Shown here in pieces: positions 14,165 to 21,433 of a stretch of 37,603 bases of DNA (its first letter is position 1; every line of letters starts with the position of its first letter). The stretch comes from Candidatus Iainarchaeum sp. (GTDB taxonomy: Archaea; Iainarchaeota; Iainarchaeia; Iainarchaeales; GW2011-AR10): positions 1 through 37,603 of the forward strand of contig JACQJF010000057.1 of NCBI GenBank assembly GCA_016198165.1, read 5' to 3'. Position numbers and translations under genes: made by a program. A model generated the notes under the pieces. The model was given only the letters and a program-made list of their open reading frames with translations. It did no database searches and was not told where the DNA came from.

Positions 14165-14492
14165 GCTTTGCCTCCTCCTTTTTCAGCTCCGCAAGGTAGT
14201 CGTCAAGGCGGTCAAATTTTTCATCCCACAAAACGCGGTATGAGCCAAGCCACGAGTCAAGGTCCTTAAACGGTTTTGCCTCCAGTGCATAAATCCGTTT
14301 TTGTGCAGTCGGGCGCATTTTCACAAGCCCAACCCTGCTGAGCACTGCCAAGTGCTTTGAAACCTGGGGCTGTGAAAGCCTAAGGCGTTTGACAATCTCT
14401 CCCACCGAGCGCGGGCCTTCAAGCAGGAATTCGACAATGTGCAGGCGATTGGGTTCCGCTAACGCACCGAGCATCTCATACATTGCTTGCAT
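14142..14492 (-). CDS. ArsR-family winged-helix repressor
   Basis: A 116-residue protein: MLGALAEPNRLHIVEFLLEG, then the recognition helix region SVGEIVKRLRLSQPQVSKHL and the wing RVGLVKMRPTAQKRIYALEA. This is the ArsR fold; no clustered Cys metal site is visible, as in the SRPBCC-linked (SdpR-like) ArsR group. ATG 14492 is chosen because the operator-like palindrome lies immediately upstream, and the longer TTG-started version would run to it. The gene overlaps the SRPBCC gene by 23 nt. It should repress its own operon and perhaps the rest of the cassette. Confidence 0.9.
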   Translation of the reverse strand: MQAMYEMLGALAEPNRLHIVEFLLEGPRSVGEIVKRLRLSQPQVSKHLAVLSRVGLVKMRPTAQKRIYALEAKPFKDLDSWLGSYRVLWDEKFDRLDDYLAELKKEEAKHAWKKQH

Positions 14493-14526
14493 ATTCCACA
14501 AACAGAATATTCCTATAGAGGAATAT
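14491..14526 (-). promoter_or_regulatory. Palindromic operator/promoter of the ArsR gene
   Basis: ATATTCC (14507-14513) and GGAATAT (14520-14526) form a perfect inverted repeat with a 6-bp spacer, and a third ATATTCC copy overlaps the start codon (14491-14497). The adjoining TTTATATATTCC on the minus strand supplies an AT-rich TATA-like element that overlaps the right arm. This is the classical layout of ArsR autorepression. Confidence 0.7.
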
Positions 14527-14576
14527 ATAAACTGGCTTGTCTGGATTTTTCATTTTTTACAAAAAAATCGGGGAAA

Positions 14577-14930
14577 TTATTCGGCTTTCCTCTTGCTTTT
14601 TCCAGTGGTGTTATACCTGTGGATTTTTTTCCTTCTGTCAAGCATTTCAGTGCCCAGGTATCTGCCCGTTTCAGGGTCGTTGAATTCCCCAATGTGCTCA
14701 AGAAATTTGCCTTTTGGGAGGCTTCCCCTATCAAGGGCCAGCTTAAGCCTTTTTGTGGTCAATCCAAAAATCCTTCGTTTTGGTGTAATGCGTGGTTGGT
14801 CAAAATCATATTCTGTTCTCAACGTAGTGGGCGCTCTCCTCCTTCGGTTAACATTGGTTCTTGGGTCAAAAATCCCGTGTTCGCTGGCAGGAACTTTCCT
14901 TATCCTGCGCCTCATTGCACCTTTTCCCAT
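14577..14930 (-). CDS. Small, very basic conserved-looking protein of unknown function
   Basis: A 117-residue protein rich in Arg/Lys throughout: MGKGAMRRRIRKVPASEHGI, then RRRRAPTTLRTEYDFDQPR, ITPKRRIFGLTTKRLKLALD, and a GKSKRKAE tail. Its composition suggests nucleic-acid or ribosome binding, but I do not recognise a ribosomal-protein family. A TATA-like CTATTTAAAG (minus-strand equivalent, 14952-14961) is centred about 27 nt before ATG 14930, fitting a leaderless mRNA and supporting a real gene. Confidence 0.55.
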   Translation of the reverse strand: MGKGAMRRRIRKVPASEHGIFDPRTNVNRRRRAPTTLRTEYDFDQPRITPKRRIFGLTTKRLKLALDRGSLPKGKFLEHIGEFNDPETGRYLGTEMLDRRKKIHRYNTTGKSKRKAE

Positions 14931-15105
14931 GGAAATAAATGCAAAACCAGACTATTTAAAGGTGCGTTTAGGGGGGCTCTTGTGTGGCTCCAGATTATAG
15001 CAAGAATCCTCAAAAAGTATAAGTACGCTTTGGAAAACGCCCCGGCATTGCCAATCATGACTGTGTTACAGGCAAACTTTTATTATGCCATGGAGTATTT
15101 TGTTC

Positions 15106-15441
15106 ATGGCAAATTACAGGATATTCAAGACAAATGAATTTGACAGTGATTTCCAAAAACTTGAAAAGCCTGAGAAAGAACGCGTCCTGAAGTTCCTTGC
15201 GCAACTCTCAGAGAAAGGCGGTTCTGTGGGCAAACCACTTTCCGGTCTGCCATTTTTCAGGGAAAAGAAGTTCGAAGGCAACAGGCTTTACTATCTGGTT
15301 TACGAAAATTTCTGCGTTGTTCTTGCGGTTGCAATAAGTGACAAGAAAGCTCAGCAGGCAACAATAAACGCGATACTGGCGAAACTCGCGCACTACCAGC
15401 TCTTTGTCATGGAAGCGTTGAAAGAAAAAGGTGTAATTTGA
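15106..15441 (+). CDS. RelE-like mRNA-interferase toxin
   Basis: About 111 residues from ATG 15106: ANYRIFKTNEFDSDFQKLEK, then a helical hairpin, GKPLSGLPFFREKKFEGNRL and YYLVYENFCVVLAVAISDKK. This order (N-terminal strand, two helices, then an R-Y/V-sheet with a positively charged face) is the RelE/ParE fold. RelE toxins cut ribosome-bound mRNA. The TATA-like TTTTATTATG about 22-27 nt upstream favours ATG 15106 over the in-frame ATG at 15085. No antitoxin gene precedes it. Instead a RelB-like 45-residue frame lies tail-to-tail on the opposite strand, 1 nt beyond the stop. Confidence 0.75.
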   Translation: MANYRIFKTNEFDSDFQKLEKPEKERVLKFLAQLSEKGGSVGKPLSGLPFFREKKFEGNRLYYLVYENFCVVLAVAISDKKAQQATINAILAKLAHYQLFVMEALKEKGVI

Positions 15442-15442
15442 A

Positions 15443-15580
15443 TTATGGTTTCCACTCGGTAATCCTGCCGTGCTTTATGTCCTCAAGGCCCCGCGTAATC
15501 TTAGCCACGAGGGCACGGTCAACAACAGCGCTCTTCTTCAGGTGGACATATTCTTTCTTGGATATTGTAACAGTTTCCAT
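15443..15580 (-). CDS. RelB-like short antitoxin, convergent with the RelE-like toxin
   Basis: A 45-residue frame: METVTISKKEYVHLKKSAVV, then ALVAKITRGLEDIKHG and RITEWKP. Archaeal RelB-type antitoxins have the same form: an opening strand METVTISKxEYxxLK, an amphipathic helix, and a C-terminal LEDIKxGRIxEWK toxin-binding helix. ATG 15580 is preceded by AT-rich sequence with TATA-like ATTATATT. The stop (15443-15445) and the toxin stop (15439-15441) face each other with one base between them, so the genes are convergent rather than co-directional. No DNA-binding domain is visible. Confidence 0.75.
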   Translation of the reverse strand: METVTISKKEYVHLKKSAVVDRALVAKITRGLEDIKHGRITEWKP

Positions 15581-15764
15581 TTTATACCACAATATAATTC
15601 AACCCCAGAAGTATAAAAACATGCCTTGTAACAGGAAAGAAAGCCCTCCATAGAAAAGGCCGTTGAACTTTTTGAAGAAGAAATAATGCATAAATGATTT
15701 ATTTTTGGATTAAAACCAAAAAATTAAATAACCTGTTTTCATTCAATTTATTGGTGGAAAAAAA
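15581..15764. other. AT-rich intergenic region with promoters
   Basis: It holds the minus-strand promoter region of the RelB-like gene and the plus-strand promoter of the next gene (AATTAAATAACC near 15720-15732; GGTGG 8 nt before ATG 15765). A short start-less frame ending EKAVELFEEEIMHK near 15690 may be the worn end of an older gene. Confidence 0.35.
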
Positions 15765-16016
15765 ATGGGAAAACCGGGAAAAAGGCCTAAACCAACAATG
15801 GTTCAAGTCATGGCAGAAAAAGAAAGAAGAGTAGCTGAAAATATGCAGAAAAGAATGGCAAAACTCAAAGGTCTTGTAGACGGGCTGGAGCCCCCTCAGG
15901 CCCTGTTTTTACTGCAAAACCCAAAACACCTGTCTCCGTTTGTGGGTGCTAACAATGTCAAACCAGAACACCTGCAGGTGCTAAAATCAATGCTTCAGAA
16001 AAGATCAATGCAGTAA
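15765..16016 (+). CDS. Small hypothetical helical protein
   Basis: An 83-residue protein with a basic N terminus (GKPGKRPKPTMVQVMAEKER), a long charged helix to about residue 40, then DGLEPPQALFLLQNPKHLSP and a closing helix. GGTGG lies 8 nt before ATG 15765, and an AT-rich box lies further upstream. No family is recognised. Probably soluble; the helix-rich, Lys/Met-rich make-up would suit a small nucleoprotein or adaptor, without evidence for either. Confidence 0.45.
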   Translation: MGKPGKRPKPTMVQVMAEKERRVAENMQKRMAKLKGLVDGLEPPQALFLLQNPKHLSPFVGANNVKPEHLQVLKSMLQKRSMQ

Positions 16017-16103
16017 ACAGTTTGGATGCTTTTTCACGGCGAGTTTTTTTTGCGTGCATCCAGGGTTTTCCCCCTTTTAAAGGGAATGCAGCACTATATT
16101 AGT

Positions 16104-16379
16104 ATGGCTACCACGAGTATCGACAACAAGATTTATTTTACGAGATTCAACAAGGGAAAAGCGGCAAGCGAGGAAGAAATCCAGCTTTTCGAGAAGTCCG
16201 CGCTTTCCGATTTCACGAGGGGAAAAGAAGTCTACATCATTGAAAAATTTCCCAAAAAATTTTTCAGCCACGCAACCAAAATAAGGCTTGAAAAAGTTGA
16301 TGAACCAGTTTCCTCACTCTCTGCGCTTTCGAATTCGCGCCTGTTCAAGGTCGTATCGCACTACCGCGAGTACTACTGA
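16104..16379 (+). CDS. Hypothetical 91-residue protein
   Basis: From ATG 16104: MATTSIDNKIYFTRFNKGKA, a charged helix (ASEEEIQLFEKSALSDFTRG), a KEVYIIEKFPKKFF strand, and the end SNSRLFKVVSHYREYY. The frame is open upstream to 16026, but TTTTAAAG (16074-16081) is centred about 26 nt before ATG 16104, the leaderless spacing seen elsewhere here, so the short start is preferred. No family recognised. Confidence 0.5.
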   Translation: MATTSIDNKIYFTRFNKGKAASEEEIQLFEKSALSDFTRGKEVYIIEKFPKKFFSHATKIRLEKVDEPVSSLSALSNSRLFKVVSHYREYY

Positions 16380-16459
16380 AAACCCTGTGGGGTGAAATCC
16401 CCATTTTTGATTGCCTGGGTGCAAACGCCTTTTTGCCCACCCCAAGGCTGTTTTTTTCT

Positions 16460-17110
16460 TTATTTTTTCAGGAGCTTGAACGCGTGGCTCCACTGGTTTT
16501 TCGTCAAGCCCGGAATGCACCAGAGTATGCACAGTGGCTCGATTGCGCGCGCGGACTCTGCCTTTCCCATGTCCATTGCCTCCCAACCGAAAAGTGAAAG
16601 TATCTCCGAAACCTCTTTTTTTGCATCCTCGCTGTTGCCGCAGATGAACATGGTCGGCGTATCCCCGAATTCAGGGTTGACCATGAACGCGTTTCCCACG
16701 CTGTTAAACGCCTTTACAAAATTCGCCCTTGGCGCGGTTCTCTGGAGGCGTTCCATGAGCGACTCTTCAAGCGAGGTAAAATAATGCAGGACGCCGTTTG
16801 TAGGTGGCTTCTGGTCATCAATGGGGTTGGTGACATCGATAACGGTTTTTCCTGACAGGTTTTCCTGCCCGCAAAGCCTTATCGCGTTTTCCGCCATGAG
16901 GCCTTTAGTGGCCATGACGATTACATCTCCGAATTTCGCGGTTTCCTCAAAGTTCCCGGCTTTGCCGCCGCTTTTCTGCTTCCATTCAACCATTTTTTCG
17001 GGTGCCCGTGTCCCAATCATCACGTCAAAGCCGTGCCTGGTAAAACCATTTGCAAGAACCTGTCCAACCGTGCCCGACCCGATTACCCCGATTTTTTTCT
17101 TTTCCGCCAT
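16460..17110 (-). CDS. NADPH-dependent F420-reductase-like oxidoreductase
   Basis: A 216-residue protein: KKIGVIGSGTVGQVLANGFT has the Rossmann GxGxxG, and DVMIGTRAPEK supplies the NADP-type Arg after the second strand. GDVIVMATKG, then GKTVIDVTNPID and NFVKAFNSVGN follow in the order of the F420H2:NADP+ oxidoreductase/NAD-binding family (COG2085). ATG 17110 is chosen because AGGAGTG lies 7 nt upstream; the longer frame adds a Cys-rich nonsense-like leader. Whether the organism makes F420 cannot be judged here, and many relatives act on other small substrates. Confidence 0.8.
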   Translation of the reverse strand: MAEKKKIGVIGSGTVGQVLANGFTRHGFDVMIGTRAPEKMVEWKQKSGGKAGNFEETAKFGDVIVMATKGLMAENAIRLCGQENLSGKTVIDVTNPIDDQKPPTNGVLHYFTSLEESLMERLQRTAPRANFVKAFNSVGNAFMVNPEFGDTPTMFICGNSEDAKKEVSEILSLFGWEAMDMGKAESARAIEPLCILWCIPGLTKNQWSHAFKLLKK

Positions 17111-17208
17111 GAAAAACACACTCCTGCATGAATAAAGAACACAGGCTTTTTTAAAAACAATTTTTTCCCCCCGCCTACTTGGGCAGGGGCGGGTTTTTTT
17201 TTCTTTTT

Positions 17209-18435
17209 TCACTCGTATCTTAGTGCTTCGATTGGCCTGAGTTTTGAGGCCGCGCGTGCGGGCATGATGCCTGAAACCAGGCCGATTGCCGTGGAGAGGA
17301 CAATTGCTATTGCCATGAGTTGCGGCGTGACCAGGGTGTTCAGGCCCGCAAGTGCAGACAATATGAGTGAAACCGCTATTCCAAAACCCACGCCGATTGT
17401 CCCGCCAGAGAGGCCAAACAATGCGGACTCTATTACAAACAATTCGAGTATTTCCCTGTCTGTTGAACCCAGGGCCTTCATTATCCCGATTTCGCGGGTT
17501 TTTTCAAGCACGGACGTGAACATGCTGTTTGCAATCCCCACTGCCCCGACTACGAGGGAAACCGCGGCAATAGCACCCAGAAAAAGTGTTAGTGTTCCAA
17601 GCGTATTGCTTATTTGCTCCTGGAATGCAAGCGGTGAGGAAACCGAGAAATCCTGGTCCCTTTCACTGACTTTCCTTGAAACCCTCAGGGAGTTCGTCAG
17701 TTCATCCATTGTCTGCTGCATAATTTCTGGGTTTTTGACTTTTGTCTTGACCGCAGAAAAAGTGCCCCTGTTCATGTCCACAACGTCATAGGCGCTTTCA
17801 AAATTCATGTAAACCGCCGAGTCATTCACTCCCTCAGCCAGTATGCCTGCTATTGTGAATGGCTGTCCCTCGATTGTCACCCGCCTTCCAAGAGTGATTG
17901 GCTGCCTGAAGGTTTCGTTTGCAAGCCTGTGGCCGATGATTATAGCGCCTGAATCGCTTGCACCAAGGAGCCTTCCTGCTTGAAGTTCCACGTTGTCCGT
18001 GTAAACGAAAGTCGAGGGATTGACTCCCTGGATGTTGACGCTTGATTTTTCAGAGAGGAAAACGAATTCTCCCCTTCCACTGACTGTTTCATTCACGTAC
18101 TCTACGTTCGGATGCCCCCGGATTATTATCAGGTCGAGTTTTCCAAGCTCCGGTTCTTCAGTGGAAGATGCAGGCTGTTGGTTGAACGCGGGCGCACCGC
18201 CTCGAAACCCGCCAACAAAAATCCCCGCCCGAAAGCCGCCTGGGTTGACTGTTATCACGTCCGAGCCAAAGCTGCTGAGGTTTTCCTGTAAACTCGCGTT
18301 AGCTCCCTCTGTAATGGATATTATTGAAACAAGTGCTCCCACGCCGATTATTATCCCAAGCAAAGTGAGCCACGCGCGCAGCCTCCTGTGCAGGATGTTG
18401 TTCATGGAAAGCCTGAAAGAATCCTTCAGCTTCAA
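17209..18435 (-). CDS. MacB/FtsX-type ABC transporter permease
   Basis: A 408-residue membrane protein: an N-terminal segment (LTLLGIIIGVGALVSIISIT, ~24-43), a large extracytoplasmic MacB-like domain (~45-270), and three C-terminal membrane segments including GAIAAVSLVVGAVGIANSMF and the family motif ...TREIGIMKALGSTDREILEL. This is the four-segment FtsX/MacB topology. The start is TTG with GTGATGG just upstream, 6 nt after the stop of the surface-protein gene. With the ATPase and surface protein it forms an export or extracytoplasmic mechanotransmission complex. In the family such systems move peptides, lipoproteins or antibiotics; the substrate is unknown. Confidence 0.9.
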   Translation of the reverse strand: MKLKDSFRLSMNNILHRRLRAWLTLLGIIIGVGALVSIISITEGANASLQENLSSFGSDVITVNPGGFRAGIFVGGFRGGAPAFNQQPASSTEEPELGKLDLIIIRGHPNVEYVNETVSGRGEFVFLSEKSSVNIQGVNPSTFVYTDNVELQAGRLLGASDSGAIIIGHRLANETFRQPITLGRRVTIEGQPFTIAGILAEGVNDSAVYMNFESAYDVVDMNRGTFSAVKTKVKNPEIMQQTMDELTNSLRVSRKVSERDQDFSVSSPLAFQEQISNTLGTLTLFLGAIAAVSLVVGAVGIANSMFTSVLEKTREIGIMKALGSTDREILELFVIESALFGLSGGTIGVGFGIAVSLILSALAGLNTLVTPQLMAIAIVLSTAIGLVSGIMPARAASKLRPIEALRYE

Positions 18436-18441
18436 ATGCCA

Positions 18442-19920
18442 TCACTTTGCCCTGAGGAAAAACCATGCAAGGAGCGCGATTGAAAGGATTCCGGCCGCGG
18501 CAATTGCAGGGATGCCTGACTGGAACGCAAAAATTGCTGCAAGGAAAAAAAACGCGCTTGCGCCAATGATTTTTGCAAGGCTTGCCCATTTTTTCCCAGC
18601 CCAAAACCTGTTGTATGCAATCGCGGCTCCTGCAATCACTGCAAACACGAAAGCCAAGAGGGCCATGTTGCCGCCCTCAGGCTGCGTTGTAGCGTTTGTA
18701 CCTAAAAAACCTGTTGCCTGTGAAATAACCTCCACGTTTTTCGAAACGCTCTGCCTCTGTCCAGTGGTGTCAGTGTACTCTATCAGGACGGTTATTTCGC
18801 TTGCGCCGATTGCCTGGCTGGCATTCACGTTTGCGTTCTGCTCAGTGTTTTGTGGCGAACGCTGGAAAACCCGCTGCCCGCCAAAACCCTGCCCCGCAAC
18901 CGGAGCCGCTGTTGACTGTGAAACGCTTTGTGCAGGCCTTGTCTCGATTGCCGCAATCGTGAAGTCCCCCTTGTTCAGGTTTCCGAGTATTTCAGTATAA
19001 CTGGAAAAAATGCCCGCGTCAGGTGCACGCGGCACTTTCACTACAACCGATTCGGCGTTGTTTGACCCGATGTTTGCAATGCTCAGGGAAATCTGGCCCG
19101 TTGAAAGCCTTTCAGCGCTTACCTCAAAGTCCGTCCCACCGCCGATTATGAGGCCGACCGTGGATTCCTGTATCCTTGTCCCATTCGCGTCATTGAAACT
19201 CAGGCTCACGTCAAGCGGGTAAATCCCCGGTGAAATGTTAGGGTCCGCCGCGATGGTATATGAAACCGTTTCAGATTCGCCCGGCCAAACCACGTCAACA
19301 TATCTGCGGTTGTCTGTCCCAAGCGGGAGAATGAAATCGTCTTCCTCGCTCCACGAAAAAGAAACGTTTGACACCGCGCTTTTGCCCACGTTTTCAAGGA
19401 CAAACCGTATCTCGGTTTCCTTCCCGGGGTTCACAATCCTTGGCGAAACCGTGACGTCAATATTGTTGGCCGCCTGGGCAACGGTTATTGTAATGGCCTC
19501 CTTTTGGCTCACCATTTCACCCTGCCTCAGATACTCGAGGTTGATTATTGCCGCGTAATACCCCGGCTCTGTGTCCTCTTTGGCCCTTATTTTGAAGGAA
19601 AGAGTTTTCGTGTCCCCCTGGCTGATTAAATCAACGTTCGCCTGTGCATTCAGTGGTTCAAACTGCGGGCTTGTCTCAATGTAAGCGTTGAGGTCCCGGA
19701 TTGCAATGACGCTTCCCCTGTTGTGGACATCAACTGCAATGCTTATCACGTCCCCTGCATGGATAACCGAAGGCAGGATGCTCGTGGAAGTAATTTCCGC
19801 AAGGAAACCCAGGTCCTGTGCAGCCACTCCAAGTGGAAAAACCGCAGCCAGGAATACAACTGCAAAAATGATTCCGGTGATTCCATAGGTTTTTCTGCCG
19901 CTTTGAATGCTTTTCTTCAT
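18442..19920 (-). CDS. Surface-anchored CARDB/NEW3-type repeat protein (COG1361-like) of the ABC operon
   Basis: A 492-residue protein with a signal peptide ([20 protein letters not shown], ~14-33), several ~100-residue beta-sandwich repeats ([20 protein letters not shown], then [20 protein letters not shown] and [20 protein letters not shown]), and at least two C-terminal membrane segments ([16 protein letters not shown], then [16 protein letters not shown]). Archaeal S-layer-like proteins of this kind are repeatedly encoded between a MacB-type ATPase and permease, as here, and probably act as the extracytoplasmic partner. A Q/S/A-rich linker lies before the last repeat. Confidence 0.8.
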   Translation of the reverse strand: MKKSIQSGRKTYGITGIIFAVVFLAAVFPLGVAAQDLGFLAEITSTSILPSVIHAGDVISIAVDVHNRGSVIAIRDLNAYIETSPQFEPLNAQANVDLISQGDTKTLSFKIRAKEDTEPGYYAAIINLEYLRQGEMVSQKEAITITVAQAANNIDVTVSPRIVNPGKETEIRFVLENVGKSAVSNVSFSWSEEDDFILPLGTDNRRYVDVVWPGESETVSYTIAADPNISPGIYPLDVSLSFNDANGTRIQESTVGLIIGGGTDFEVSAERLSTGQISLSIANIGSNNAESVVVKVPRAPDAGIFSSYTEILGNLNKGDFTIAAIETRPAQSVSQSTAAPVAGQGFGGQRVFQRSPQNTEQNANVNASQAIGASEITVLIEYTDTTGQRQSVSKNVEVISQATGFLGTNATTQPEGGNMALLAFVFAVIAGAAIAYNRFWAGKKWASLAKIIGASAFFFLAAIFAFQSGIPAIAAAGILSIALLAWFFLRAK

Positions 19921-19929
19921 TTTTTTTCG

Positions 19930-20649
19930 TCAACTCCTTAACTTGTTTTTTTTTAAATCAGTTTTTTTACTGTCGGAAACTATTTTCCCGTCCTTTAGCG
20001 TAATGAATCTGTCCGCGTGCATTGCAATGTCATGCTCGTGCGTCACGATTACAATGGTTTTTCCCTCTTTTTCATGCAGTTCCACAAGCAGTTTCATTAT
20101 TTCCTGGCTCGTTTTCGTGTCAAGGTTTCCAGTCGGCTCGTCTGCAAGAATCATTGAAGGAGAAGCCGACAATGCCCTTGCCACTGCCACTCTTTGCCTC
20201 TCCCCACCGGACAACTGGGACGGGAAATGAGCCATCCTGTGCCCAAGCCCCACAAGCTTCAAAAGGCGTGGCACAATGCTTTCGATTTTGTCTCGCTCGA
20301 TTTCGTGTATCCTCATTGGAAGGGCCACGTTCTCAAAAGCGTTTAAAGTGGGGTAGAGGTTGAATGCCTGGAAAACGAATCCGATTTTGCTTCCGCGGAT
20401 TCTTGCAACTTTCTCTTCAGGCAGCTTTGTAACGTCGATTCCATCCAAAAGGACCTGTCCGCTGGTCGGGCTATCAAGGATTCCCATCATGTTCAGGGCC
20501 GTGGATTTTCCTGAACCCGATGCACCCATTACCGCGACAAACTCCCCCTCCATTATTCTCATGCTTATCCCATTAAGCGCGGGGACTTCAACGGAATCCA
20601 TTTTGTAGACTTTCAAAACGTCTTTCAGCTCCAAGACCGGTTGTTTCAA
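19930..20649 (-). CDS. MacB/LolD-type ABC transporter ATPase
   Basis: A 239-residue ATPase with Walker [10 protein letters not shown] (42-50), Q-loop in [10 protein letters not shown], signature LSGGERQRV, Walker [13 protein letters not shown] and H-loop VTHEHD. The [16 protein letters not shown] segment is typical of the MacB/LolD class. It starts with TTG at 20649; the reading [20 protein letters not shown] matches the usual N terminus, so no shorter start is likely. First gene of the three-gene export operon, and it diverges from the membrane-bound winged-helix gene at 20745. Confidence 0.92.
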   Translation of the reverse strand: MKQPVLELKDVLKVYKMDSVEVPALNGISMRIMEGEFVAVMGASGSGKSTALNMMGILDSPTSGQVLLDGIDVTKLPEEKVARIRGSKIGFVFQAFNLYPTLNAFENVALPMRIHEIERDKIESIVPRLLKLVGLGHRMAHFPSQLSGGERQRVAVARALSASPSMILADEPTGNLDTKTSQEIMKLLVELHEKEGKTIVIVTHEHDIAMHADRFITLKDGKIVSDSKKTDLKKNKLRS

Positions 20650-20744
20650 TCAAAACCACTGTTTAAATAGCGTTTGCAACCATTAATAGGATTACTTGTA
20701 ACGACCTGAAACCAATTTTCATGGTTTGTGTAACGTGATGAAAC
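20650..20744. promoter_or_regulatory. Divergent promoter with TGTAACG and GAAACC repeats
   Basis: TGTAACG occurs at 20697-20703 and 20729-20735, 32 bp apart (three helical turns). Each copy is followed by a TGAAACC-type element (20707-20713 and at 20746). AAACC/GGTTT at 20709-20727 also forms an inverted repeat. GTTTAAATAG near 20661 is AT-rich but close to the ATPase start. Both divergent genes could be controlled from here. Confidence 0.45.
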
Positions 20745-21380
20745 TTGAAACCGCCTGAAACTCTTTTTAAGCCAAAGAAAAAATATGTCCTTGTAATGGT
20801 CTTGTGTTTTCTTTACGGTGGATTCGCGATTTTGACGACCATTTTTTTTGTTTACAGTTTTATCATAAGGCCTGAGTTTGTCCCTGAAGCCATATTTGTT
20901 TCAAGAATGCAGCCACCGCCGGATTTTTTTGGCGCAAGGCCCCCCGATTTTTCCAGTGGCACTGTTTTGGATGCCAACCAATTGGCGAATGATTCAAACC
21001 GTTTTTTTGTCAGGACTGGAAGCAGGTCATTAAACCCCGTTGCCCTGCTTTCCTCACCGCTTCTGCTTTTGTTCCTTACAAGCGGGTTGATTTCGCTTGC
21101 AGGCGGGTTTTCCATCTGGAGCCTTGTGCGTGAAAAGGAGATAAAAAGCATCAGGCAGGAAACGGCAAACAACCTCCTGCTTCCTGACGAAAAGGCGATA
21201 ATCGAGGCACTGAAGAAATCGGGTTTCGAGTCGACACAGGCAGGCCTTTCAAAGGAAACCGGCCTGAACAAGGTCCAAGTCCACCGGGCCATAAAGCGCC
21301 TTGAATCAAAGGGCGTGCTTGAAAAGCACGGGTATGGCCTTACAAACAAGATAATCCTGAAGAAAGAATTCTTCGAATGA
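20745..21380 (+). CDS. Membrane-tethered winged-helix regulator
   Basis: A 211-residue protein with two membrane segments, YVLVMVLCFLYGGFAILTTI (~14-33 and on) and LLSSPLLLLFLTSGLISLAG (~101-120), separated by an ~65-residue loop that should lie outside the cell (Pro/Phe-rich, SRMQPPPDFFGARPPDF). Then comes a cytoplasmic winged helix: LLPDEKAIIEALKKSGFEST, recognition helix LNKVQVHRAIKRLESKG, wing LEKHGYGLTNKIILKK. This is the plan of archaeal one-component membrane regulators. It starts with TTG 20745 behind GTGATG. It faces the export operon across a 95-bp promoter with repeats, so it probably senses an envelope signal and controls that operon. Confidence 0.75.
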   Translation: MKPPETLFKPKKKYVLVMVLCFLYGGFAILTTIFFVYSFIIRPEFVPEAIFVSRMQPPPDFFGARPPDFSSGTVLDANQLANDSNRFFVRTGSRSLNPVALLSSPLLLLFLTSGLISLAGGFSIWSLVREKEIKSIRQETANNLLLPDEKAIIEALKKSGFESTQAGLSKETGLNKVQVHRAIKRLESKGVLEKHGYGLTNKIILKKEFFE

Positions 21381-21433
21381 AACCAGCCCTTTTACCTCCC
21401 CGATACAAAATAGTTCCTTTAACCCGTGAAAAA

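Noticed and set aside
14577-14930. Ribosomal protein assignment for the basic 117-residue protein
   Set aside because: Composition is ribosomal-like, but I could not match it to an archaeal r-protein signature such as S8e or L37, so it stays unknown.
15632-15694. Start-less frame ending EKAVELFEEEIMHK
   Set aside because: It looks like the end of a protein but has a stop just upstream and no start codon; too short to call a pseudogene.
17170-17202. CCCGCC...GGCGGG hairpin followed by nine T on the plus strand
   Set aside because: It has the form of an intrinsic terminator for plus-strand transcription, but no plus-strand gene ends here; both flanking genes are on the minus strand, so I did not list it as a terminator.
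18020-19000. Plus-strand 326-codon frame opposite the permease and surface-protein genes
   Set aside because: It overlaps two well-supported genes, has no domain resemblance, and its composition is that of antisense to a GC-rich third position.
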